NCBI GenBank assembly: GCA_002395925.1 | Contig: DGVM01000124.1 | Coordinates: forward strand, 1-5,203 | DNA: 5,203 nt | Reading direction: 5' to 3' | Source of the DNA: Bacteroidales bacterium UBA4284 | GTDB taxonomy: Bacteria > Bacteroidota > Bacteroidia > Bacteroidales > UBA932 | Shown: positions 1 to 5,203 of the stretch, one piece after another | How positions within the stretch are numbered: position 1 is the first letter of the stretch | Layout: each line of letters begins with the position of its first letter | Translations under genes and position numbers: made by a program | The notes under the pieces: generated by a model | What the model was told of the DNA's origin: nothing | Database searches by the model: none | What the model saw: only the letters and a program-made list of their open reading frames with translations

Positions 1-31
1 GTCCCGGGAGGATTTCTCTCTGAACCATCAT
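1..31. other. Edge of an unresolved neighbouring gene
   Basis: Only about 30 bases lie beyond the sirtuin stop codon, and two readings fit. On the minus strand the sirtuin stop TAA (33-31) shares its last base with an ATG (31-29). A second in-frame ATG follows, and the frame stays open to the window edge (MMVQREILPG), which would be a coupled downstream gene. On the plus strand the frame from base 2 reads SREDFSLNHHY and stops with TGA at 35-37, which would be the tail of a convergent gene overlapping the sirtuin end by seven bases. Base 1 onwards is also open on the plus strand, to TAA at 43-45. Too little sequence is present to choose among these or to name a product. Confidence 0.25.
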
Positions 32-47
32 TATTGAGACAATAATG
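29..47. terminator. Perfect 8-bp inverted repeat over the sirtuin stop; possible weak terminator
   Basis: The arms CATTATTG (29-36) and CAATAATG (40-47) are perfectly complementary around a three-base AGA loop. The sirtuin stop codon lies inside the left arm. On the plus strand the hairpin is followed by a T-rich stretch (CTTTCAGCTTTTT), so it could end a convergent plus-strand transcript. On the minus strand no T-run follows, so it is a poor terminator for the sirtuin itself. The stem is mostly A-T and therefore weak. If a minus-strand gene starts at 31 instead, the hairpin would cover that start codon. Chance is a real alternative. Confidence 0.3.
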
Positions 48-747
48 CTTTCAGCTTTTTCATTCCCGCCGTGGCCACGTCGTTTATGAAAGTAACGCCC
101 GGGACCTGAAGACCGAGATGTGAATCCGGGTCTATGAGGAAGATTCTGCAGCCGTCCGGGGCATAATGGTAGAGACTAGCCGCCGGATACACCTGCAGGG
201 AGGTTCCCACAATGACAAGAATGTCGGCGACGCTCACCAGCCGGGCTGCCGTCTCGAGGTTTGGCACCGCCTCCCCGAACCACACGATGTGCGGGCGCAG
301 CTGCCTTGAATGAGGCCCTCCCTGCCAGCCGAGAGCCACAGGCCGGTAGCCGATATCCTGTACATACTTCAGGGAATAACCGTCGGCGTCGGTATAGCAG
401 TCCTCGGGACGCACCTTGGTGAGCTCTCCATGAAGATGCAGCACCCGGGTGCTGCCGGCCCTCTCGTGGAGGTTGTCCACATTTTGGGTAATGACGCAGA
501 CATTGTAGTCTTTCTCAAGCTCCGCGACTATGCGATGGGCTTCGTTAGGTTCGACCTCCGGGAGCTGCGCCCTGCGTTCGTTATAGAACTTAAGAACTTT
601 TGCAGGATTCCGTCTCCAGCCCTCCGGAGTGCATATTTCCTCTACCGGGACATTGTCCCAAAGCCCGTTACCTCCTCTGAATGTGGAGATTCCGCTTTCT
701 GCGCTGATTCCGGAGCCGCTCAGCACCACAAGATTATTTTTCTTCAT
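31..747 (-). CDS. cobB: NAD-dependent protein deacylase, class III sirtuin (CobB/SIRT5 type)
   Basis: This is a cytoplasmic sirtuin of 238 residues. It removes acetyl or short acidic acyl groups from lysines and consumes NAD+, giving nicotinamide and O-acyl-ADP-ribose. Visible motifs in order are the NAD-binding GSGISAESGISTFRG (11-25), FYNERR (54-59), TQNVDN (87-92), HLHGEL with the expected catalytic His106, RPHIVWFGE (151-159), GTSLQVYPAA (181-190) and LIDPD (204-208). Tyr55 and Arg58 match the Y-x-x-R pair of CobB and SIRT5 that recognises succinyl and malonyl lysine, so desuccinylase activity is likely (family knowledge). The usual zinc-binding CxxC...CxxC module is missing: between the catalytic His and RPHIVWFGE there is one Cys (117) and one later His (146). 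The start is placed at MKKNNLVVLSG because the NAD fold begins there and homologues start at the same place. The frame is open upstream to 978, but that part is antisense to the next gene. The gene is transcribed divergently from its right neighbour. Confidence 0.93.
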   Translation of the reverse strand: MKKNNLVVLSGSGISAESGISTFRGGNGLWDNVPVEEICTPEGWRRNPAKVLKFYNERRAQLPEVEPNEAHRIVAELEKDYNVCVITQNVDNLHERAGSTRVLHLHGELTKVRPEDCYTDADGYSLKYVQDIGYRPVALGWQGGPHSRQLRPHIVWFGEAVPNLETAARLVSVADILVIVGTSLQVYPAASLYHYAPDGCRIFLIDPDSHLGLQVPGVTFINDVATAGMKKLKALLSQ

Positions 748-753
748 AATGTT

Positions 754-786
754 CAAAGTTAAAAACAATTTTTTGTTTGATTGAAA
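754..786 (-). promoter_or_regulatory. Candidate promoter for the sirtuin gene
   Basis: Read on the minus strand, TAACTTTG (761-754) matches the Bacteroidetes -7 box TAnnTTTG exactly. Twenty-one bases upstream is TTTC (786-783), one mismatch from the -33 TTTG box, and this spacing falls in the usual 19-21 range. Transcription would begin about where the ATG at 747 lies, so the mRNA would be nearly leaderless. Match and spacing are seen in the sequence; activity is inferred. Confidence 0.45.
763..778. repeat. Short AT-rich palindrome in the divergent promoter region
   Basis: AAACAA (763-768) and TTGTTT (773-778) form a six-base inverted repeat around TTTT. It sits between the two candidate -7 boxes and overlaps the candidate -33 box of the rightward promoter, a place where an operator could affect both genes. 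In such AT-rich sequence a palindrome of this size can easily arise by chance. Confidence 0.2.
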
Positions 787-803
787 TATTTGCCTTATTA
801 TTG
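772..803 (+). promoter_or_regulatory. Candidate promoter for the acidic protein/ClC operon
   Basis: TTTG at 772-775 is followed after exactly 20 bases by TATTATTG (796-803). The second box differs from the Bacteroidetes -7 consensus TAnnTTTG at one position, and the spacing is within the typical range. Transcription would start near 810, leaving a leader of about 14 bases before the ATG at 824. That leader has no Shine-Dalgarno sequence and is A/T-rich, as is common for Bacteroidetes starts. This is a motif match only. Confidence 0.45.
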
Positions 804-823
804 CAGCGAATAATCCAATACAG

Positions 824-1207
824 ATGAACGCAGACAGCAAAAAGAGACACGTCATAAGCCAGGAAAACCTTCCTGCCGACATCGCCGCTTTGTTCAACGA
901 AAAGTATTCCAAGGGTTTCCAGGATCTTCTCCCCGACCTGGTAAAGTACTCCCCCGGAATCAACCCCAGGACCGGCAAGCAGATTGAGCCTTTTTACGCC
1001 GTCACCCTGGAAACCGATTCCGACATCTACCTCGTTAAAATCAAGGTGGACATAGACAATCCCGAGGACGTTGAGCGCTGGCTCGAAGGAGAAGAGGAGG
1101 CCGAGGCCGAAGAGGTCGCCGGAGCAAGCGGGGCACCCGATGCATCCGACACCCTCCCCGACGACAATATCTCCCAGTACGGAGATGACGACTCCGCCGA
1201 CTCCTAA
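824..1207 (+). CDS. Small acidic conserved-looking protein of unknown function
   Basis: I do not recognise a named family with certainty. The 127-residue product has two parts. Residues 1 to about 90 look like a compact folded domain, with a helical segment (LPADIAALFNEKYSKGFQDLLPDLVKY, 17-42) and then alternating strand-like segments such as PFYAVTLE (56-63) and DIYLVKIKVDI (67-77). From about residue 87 the tail is low-complexity and strongly acidic (EGEEEAEAEEV, then DDNISQYGDDDS) and is probably disordered. It has no signal peptide, membrane segment or Cys, so it is likely cytoplasmic. Its last 23 bases overlap the best start of the ClC gene in another reading frame, so the two are probably co-transcribed and coupled. 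It is the first gene after the divergent promoter region. Direct regulation of, or binding to, the ClC protein is only a guess from position. The gene appears real because the folded part is compositionally normal and it fits exactly between promoter and ClC gene. Confidence 0.8.
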   Translation: MNADSKKRHVISQENLPADIAALFNEKYSKGFQDLLPDLVKYSPGINPRTGKQIEPFYAVTLETDSDIYLVKIKVDIDNPEDVERWLEGEEEAEAEEVAGASGAPDASDTLPDDNISQYGDDDSADS

Positions 1208-2945
1208 GCCACTTGGAGCGCGCCTGCCCGAACGCACCCGCCTGCTGGTTCTAAGCCTTGCAGTCGGAATCTGCTCCGGACTTGCCGCGGTCCTTCTGAC
1301 CTGGTGTATAGACAGCATCAGGGTACTTCTGGACCGCTCGGTCAGTCTGCCATACAATCTGCAATACCTTCTGCTGCCCGGCGCCGGAATGCTGCTTTCG
1401 CTGCTTCTGCTGCGCTTCGTCATACGCGACAACATCAGCCACGGAGTCACCAAGGTCCTCCTTGCTGTGAGCCGCGGCGAATCCAAGATAAAGCCTCACA
1501 ACACCTGGTCGTCCATGGCCACGTCCGCCGTAACCATAGGCTTCGGCGGTTCGGTCGGAGCCGAGGCCCCCATAGTATATACGGGCGCTGCGATAGGCAG
1601 CAACCTGGGACGCCTGGGAGGCCTGTCGTACCGCAACGTCACGGTCCTTCTGGGATGCGGTGCGGCAGGAGCCATAGCGGGCATTTTCAAGGCCCCCCTT
1701 GCAGGCGTGCTGTTCACGATGGAGATACTGCTCTTCAACATCTCCCTGTCGTCCATGCTCCCGCTGCTCATCTCCACCGTATCCGCAACCGTCATATCCT
1801 ACATATTCAGAGGACAGAGCGCCATGTTCGAGTGCGAGCTGACACCGTTCGCCATGTCAAACATCCCTTTCTACATAATCCTGGGAGTGCTGGCAGGTTT
1901 CGGTTCGCTGTACTTCATGCGCAGCACGCTCTGGATGGAGGACAAACTGGCCGGGATAGGCAACGTGTACGTCCGCTGGGCCCTCTGCGCCGTCGGGCTG
2001 GGCCTTATGATCTTCTTGTTCCCCCAGCTGTACGGCGAGGGCTACGGCATCCTGGAAGAACTGCTGAGCGGCAGGATATCACAGGCCGACCGCAGCACGG
2101 CATTCAGCTCCCTCACGGCAAAGGACTGGGGGATACCGCTTTTCTTCCTGCTGGTTTTCCTCGTTAAGGTACCGGCGATGACAGCCACCAACGCTGGCGG
2201 AGGCAACGGCGGAACGTTCGGTCCCACGCTGTTCTGCGGCGCCATCGCCGGATTCGTAGCTGCAAGGATCTTCAACCTGCTGGGCGCCGGCGTACCCGAG
2301 CAGAATTTCGTACTGGTAGGCATGGCGGCCATGATGGCCGGGGTGATGCAGGCCCCGATGACGGCAATCTTCCTCATCGCCGAGATTTCCGGCGGCTACC
2401 AGCTGCTCATCCCCCTTATCCTCACAGCAACCGTATCCTACGGCACCGTGCGCCTGTTCGAGAAATACTCCATCTACACCAAACGAATAGCCCAGAGCGG
2501 CGACCTACTCACCCACGACGCCGACCAGGCCGTCCTCACCCTCATGAGCATCGATTCGCTCATTCGGGACAAATACCCCAGGGTGACGCTCGACACTCCC
2601 CTGCGCAAAGTCGTAGCAGAAGTTACCGGCAGCACGGCGGCAGTTATCGCCGTCCTCGACGACGACGGCCGTTTCCAGGGGCTCATCGACGTGGGCAACA
2701 TCCGCAAATACCTCCTGCGCACCGACCTGTACGACAAGCGCAAAGCCGCCAACATAATGGAGCATGCGCCCGTCCTTCTGCAGAAAGGCGAGAAAATGGA
2801 CAGCGTTATGCAGAAATTCGACCGTACCGGAGCCTGGCGCCTGCCGGTAGTGGATTCCGACCGCAGATACCTCGGCTTCATCTCACGCTCGCGCCTGCTC
2901 ATGGCATACCGCGACGAGCTCAAGAAAATATCAAACGAAGACTGA
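1185..2945 (+). CDS. ClC-family chloride channel/transporter with C-terminal CBS pair
   Basis: This is an inner-membrane ClC (EriC-type) anion channel or Cl-/H+ exchanger of 586 residues from the chosen start. The membrane part spans about 18-425. Residue ISHGV (84-88) stands where ClcA has GSGIP. GGSVGAEAP (121-129) contains the gating glutamate Glu127, followed by GIFKAPLAGVLFTMEI (166-181). GGTFGP (342-347) matches the GGIFxP motif. GGYQLLIP (403-410) carries Tyr405, equivalent to the chloride-coordinating Tyr445 of E. coli ClcA. By my alignment the internal proton glutamate (ClcA Glu203) is Ile181. Two CBS domains follow (about 453-513 and 523-580), which in this family usually bind adenine nucleotides and modulate gating. 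ATG 1185 was chosen because it leaves a short tail before the first helix and a small overlap with the upstream gene. In-frame ATGs at 1140 and 1071 would add a Pro/Arg-rich segment encoded inside that gene. GGAG directly abuts the ATG, too close to act as a normal ribosome site. The stop abuts the convergent tex stop. Confidence 0.93.
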   Translation: MTTPPTPKPLGARLPERTRLLVLSLAVGICSGLAAVLLTWCIDSIRVLLDRSVSLPYNLQYLLLPGAGMLLSLLLLRFVIRDNISHGVTKVLLAVSRGESKIKPHNTWSSMATSAVTIGFGGSVGAEAPIVYTGAAIGSNLGRLGGLSYRNVTVLLGCGAAGAIAGIFKAPLAGVLFTMEILLFNISLSSMLPLLISTVSATVISYIFRGQSAMFECELTPFAMSNIPFYIILGVLAGFGSLYFMRSTLWMEDKLAGIGNVYVRWALCAVGLGLMIFLFPQLYGEGYGILEELLSGRISQADRSTAFSSLTAKDWGIPLFFLLVFLVKVPAMTATNAGGGNGGTFGPTLFCGAIAGFVAARIFNLLGAGVPEQNFVLVGMAAMMAGVMQAPMTAIFLIAEISGGYQLLIPLILTATVSYGTVRLFEKYSIYTKRIAQSGDLLTHDADQAVLTLMSIDSLIRDKYPRVTLDTPLRKVVAEVTGSTAAVIAVLDDDGRFQGLIDVGNIRKYLLRTDLYDKRKAANIMEHAPVLLQKGEKMDSVMQKFDRTGAWRLPVVDSDRRYLGFISRSRLLMAYRDELKKISNED

Positions 2946-5102
2946 TTACAACAGTTTGAGGCTGATGCGTCCCCTCTCGAGATCGACGGAGAGCACTTGC
3001 ACCCGCACTCTCTGATGCAGCTTGACTATTTTTGACGGATCGACTCCGCGGCGTCCCATCTGGGAGACGTGCACAAGACCGTTGTCGTGAAGACCTATGT
3101 CCACGAAAGCCCCGAACGCCGTTATATTCGTCACGATGCCGGGAAGTTCCATGCCGGCAACGAGGTCCGAGATATCGTGGATAGAATCGTCGAAGGCAAA
3201 CTCCGAAGCCTGCTCGCGGGGGTCGAGACCCGGTTTTGCCAACTCTTTAAGTATGTCCGTAACGGTGGGAAGGCCGACGCTGTCGCTCACGAAGTCCGAA
3301 GGATTGATGCGCGCGCAAAGCTCGGCATTGCCGACCAGTGCAGACGCACTGACTCCGAGCGAACGGGCCATGTCGTCCACTATGTGATAGGACTCCGGAT
3401 GCACTGCGGAGCCGTCGAGCGGATTCTCTCCGCCGCGTATCCTCAGGAATCCGGCACACTGCTCGTAGGCTTTCGGCCCGAGCCTGGGCACCCGGAGGAG
3501 TTCGCGCCTGTTGCGGAAAGCGCCGTTGCGGCTACGCCAGTCCACGATGTTTCCCGCCAGAACAGGCCCTATACCGGCTACGTACGACAGCAGATAAGGC
3601 GATGCCGTATTGAGGTTGACCCCTACGGCGTTAACGCATGACTGAACAGTATTGTCGAGGGTCTCGCGCAGCAGCGACTGATCCACGTCGTGCTGATACT
3701 GGCCGATGCCGAGATTCTTGGGATCTATCTTCACAAGCTCCGACAGCGGGTCCATGAGCCTGCGCCCTATGCTCACCGCTCCGCGCACAGTAACATCTTC
3801 GTCGGGAAACTCCTGACGGGCTATCTCTGACGCGCTGTAAATCGAAGCCCCGTCTTCGCTGACCGTCCAGACCTTGCAGTCGGCAGGCAGCTGTATCTTG
3901 CGCATGAATTCCTCCGTCTCGCGGGATGCGGTTCCGTTGCCTATCGCAACCGCCTGGATACGGTACTCCCGAAGCATGCGCTCAACCTCTATCAGCGACT
4001 TTACCTTCTCATTCTGAGGGGGATGCGGATAGATTATGGTATGATACAAGAGGTTCCCCTGCTCGTCGAGGCAGGCAATCTTGCAACCGTTGCGGAAGCC
4101 TGGATCGACAGCCATGGTGCGCTTCTGGCCGACGGGTGCCTGCAGCAGCAGCTGGCGAAGGTTCTGAGCGAATACGTTGATGGATTCCGCGTCGGCCTTT
4201 TCCTTGGCCTCGCGTATGACCTCGGCAGATACGGACGGCTCCAGCAAACGGTCGAAAGAATCTTCCACGGCCATTTGAATCTGCTCCGCGAGGGCTCCGG
4301 AAGGATAGCCCTGAGCCTGGCAGAAGTCGTAATAAATCTTCTTGCTGCACTTCTGCGTATCGGTATCGAGTCCGACGGAAAGGAAACCTTCGTTCTGCGC
4401 CCGCAGGATGGCCAGAAGATTATGGGACGGAAGGCGGTCCAGGGGCATTTTGAAGTCGAAGTAATTGCGGTACTTGGAGGCGTCGGGATTGTCCTTGGCA
4501 GCCTTGGTGGCCTTTGCCTCGAGCCTCCTGCCGCGGAATATCTCCCTAAGGTTCTTGCGTATCACGGCTGTCTCGCTGAGGCGTTCGGCAATGATGTCGC
4601 GGGCTCCGGCAAGGGCCTTCGAAGCATCTTCGGCGCCGGGTTTACCTCCAAGGGCAGGGCTCCCCGACACGAAAGCCGTTGCGCTCTGCATGGGATTGCG
4701 GGTGCGCAGGTTCCACATCATGTCGGCAAGCGGTTCAAGTCCAAGCTCTTTTGCGGCCGTCGCACGCGTGCGCCTCTTGGGACGCCACGGCAGATACAAG
4801 TCCTCCACTTCGGTGGGGCTGACGCTTTCTTCTATACGGGCCCGCAATTCAGGAGTGAGGGCTCCAGCCTCTTCGATGGTCTTGAGCACACCTGCCTTGC
4901 GTTTCTCCAGTTCGTCGAACACGTCGATCAGGTGTTTCACCTGTGCGAGGGTGGCGTCGTCCATGCCTCCTGTCTTCTCTTTGCGGTAACGGCTGATAAA
5001 CGGGATGGTGCCGCCGTCGGCAAAGAGTTCGACACAGTTCTCTATCTGCCAGGCCTTGACCTCCAGGTCGGCAGCTATCTTTTTGATATATAATTCTTTC
5101 AT
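2946..5102 (-). CDS. tex: Tex, RNA-binding transcription accessory protein (S1 domain)
   Basis: This is a complete 718-residue Tex/YhgF protein, a cytoplasmic nucleic-acid-binding factor linked in other bacteria to transcription and RNA handling. Its domains are in the standard order. The N-terminal helical Tex region spans about 1-190 and includes TIPFISRYRKEKTGG (32-46) and EDLYLPWRPKRRTRA (100-114). A helical linker follows. The YqgF/RuvX-like RNase H fold covers about 326-450, with DPGFRNG (333-339), AIGNGTASRETE (386-397) and SEDGASIYSASEIA (415-428). The conserved QYQHDVD lies at 468-474. Tandem helix-hairpin-helix motifs lie at about 490-555 (GVNLNTAS, AGIGPVLA, VPRLGPKAYEQ). The S1 domain covers about 648-718 (ITAFGAFVDIG, GLVHVSQM, GRISLKLL). 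The protein stops right at the end of the S1 fold, so it lacks the C-terminal extension that makes E. coli YhgF or Pseudomonas Tex about 770-785 residues. Its ATG overlaps the upstream gene's stop as ATGA, implying translational coupling. No Shine-Dalgarno sequence is seen. Confidence 0.97.
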   Translation of the reverse strand: MKELYIKKIAADLEVKAWQIENCVELFADGGTIPFISRYRKEKTGGMDDATLAQVKHLIDVFDELEKRKAGVLKTIEEAGALTPELRARIEESVSPTEVEDLYLPWRPKRRTRATAAKELGLEPLADMMWNLRTRNPMQSATAFVSGSPALGGKPGAEDASKALAGARDIIAERLSETAVIRKNLREIFRGRRLEAKATKAAKDNPDASKYRNYFDFKMPLDRLPSHNLLAILRAQNEGFLSVGLDTDTQKCSKKIYYDFCQAQGYPSGALAEQIQMAVEDSFDRLLEPSVSAEVIREAKEKADAESINVFAQNLRQLLLQAPVGQKRTMAVDPGFRNGCKIACLDEQGNLLYHTIIYPHPPQNEKVKSLIEVERMLREYRIQAVAIGNGTASRETEEFMRKIQLPADCKVWTVSEDGASIYSASEIARQEFPDEDVTVRGAVSIGRRLMDPLSELVKIDPKNLGIGQYQHDVDQSLLRETLDNTVQSCVNAVGVNLNTASPYLLSYVAGIGPVLAGNIVDWRSRNGAFRNRRELLRVPRLGPKAYEQCAGFLRIRGGENPLDGSAVHPESYHIVDDMARSLGVSASALVGNAELCARINPSDFVSDSVGLPTVTDILKELAKPGLDPREQASEFAFDDSIHDISDLVAGMELPGIVTNITAFGAFVDIGLHDNGLVHVSQMGRRGVDPSKIVKLHQRVRVQVLSVDLERGRISLKLL

Positions 5103-5203
5103 TTGCCGAATTTACGGAAGCGGAGCTTGATTACTCCCCAGAAAGCTTCGCCGAAGATGCCGCCGGACATCTTGGATGTGCCCTCCTTGCGGTTGACGAA
5201 GAT
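5099..5203 (-). CDS. C-terminal end of a GT2 glycosyltransferase, polyprenol-phosphate mannose synthase-like (partial)
   Basis: Only the last 34 codons and the TGA (5101-5099) are inside the window; the gene continues past 5203. The frame reads IFVNRKEGTSKMSGG and then IFGEAFWGVIKLRFRKFGK before the stop. The R-x-x-G-x-SKM pattern followed by a short EA-containing helix and a basic tail is the characteristic C-terminus of DPM1/Ppm1-type GT2 enzymes. These move mannose or a similar sugar from a nucleotide sugar to polyprenyl phosphate at the cytoplasmic face of the membrane, making a lipid-linked donor for glycosylation. I infer the function from this tail alone; another GT2 enzyme using a polyprenyl phosphate acceptor is the main alternative. 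The stop overlaps the tex start by four bases (ATGA), so tex is probably the downstream gene of the same transcript. Confidence 0.72.
   Translation of the reverse strand: MFVNRKEGTSKMSGGIFGEAFWGVIKLRFRKFGK

Noticed and set aside
310..762. Plus-strand open frame antisense to the sirtuin
   Set aside because: It is a mirror of a well-supported gene. It has no recognisable motif, and its end runs into the divergent promoter region.
748..978. N-terminal extension of the sirtuin frame, with a hydrophobic stretch that resembles a membrane anchor
   Set aside because: It is read antisense to the acidic-protein gene and through the promoter region. Sirtuins of this type begin at the MKK-x-LVVLSG segment, so the start at 747 fits far better.
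734..1486. Long minus-strand open frame across the acidic protein and the ClC start
   Set aside because: It covers two real genes and a promoter region antisense, with low-complexity Arg/Ser and Gly/Val composition typical of a shadow frame.
1304..2167. Second plus-strand open frame of 287 codons inside the ClC gene
   Set aside because: Its product is rich in Arg, His, Gln and Pro without domain character, as expected from a shifted frame of a GC-rich gene. The ClC frame contains all the motifs.
2915..2965. Possible terminator hairpin between ClC and tex (CTCAA and TTGAG near the stops)
   Set aside because: The arms are only five bases with a loop of roughly 30 and no T-run, so there is no support for an intrinsic terminator.
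4023..5093. 356-codon plus-strand open frame antisense to tex
   Set aside because: Long antisense frames are common in GC-rich genes. The opposite strand encodes a complete Tex with all domains, and no start signal or family motif is visible here.
1..5203. Mobile element, CRISPR array, RNA gene or defence system
   Set aside because: I saw no direct-repeat array, transposase or integrase motif, tRNA-like fold or toxin/nuclease gene. The window is filled by housekeeping-type genes with uniform composition.

Overview
The window looks like an ordinary chromosomal segment from a moderately GC-rich member of the Bacteroidota (Bacteroides/Alistipes-like). Four things suggest this. No convincing Shine-Dalgarno sequence sits at a usable distance from any start codon. 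The one non-coding gap carries boxes resembling the Bacteroidetes promoter (-33 TTTG and -7 TAnnTTTG). The sirtuin is the CobB-like type that lacks a zinc-binding Cys tetrad, which from memory I associate with this phylum. The ClC protein has a C-terminal CBS pair and a GAEAP selectivity motif. Genus cannot be fixed from the sequence alone. Coding is dense, and no gene-free stretch exceeds about 80 bases.

Layout, left to right. Positions 1-30 hold the edge of a neighbouring gene that cannot be resolved, together with a small inverted repeat over the sirtuin stop codon. A CobB/SIRT5-type sirtuin runs leftwards (747 to 31). A 76-base AT-rich divergent promoter region (748-823) separates it from a rightward two-gene operon: a 127-residue acidic protein of unknown function (824-1207), then a ClC chloride channel/transporter with two CBS domains (best start 1185, stop 2945), overlapping its partner by 23 bases. 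Back to back with it, with no base between the two stop codons, the RNA-binding transcription accessory protein Tex runs leftwards (5102 to 2946). Its start codon overlaps the stop codon of the last gene by an ATGA. That gene is represented only by its final 34 codons (5203 to 5099) and looks like the C-terminus of a polyprenol-phosphate mannose synthase-type GT2 glycosyltransferase.

How the genes relate. The two overlaps (acidic protein/ClC and glycosyltransferase/Tex) indicate two co-transcribed, probably translationally coupled pairs. The sirtuin is transcribed divergently from the acidic protein/ClC pair. Nothing suggests that all five genes form one pathway. I see no mobile element, CRISPR array, RNA gene or defence system, and I do not claim a new system here. 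The points most worth a second look are the zinc-less sirtuin, the altered ClC pore motifs, the uncharacterised acidic protein overlapping the ClC gene, and the very compact gene junctions.
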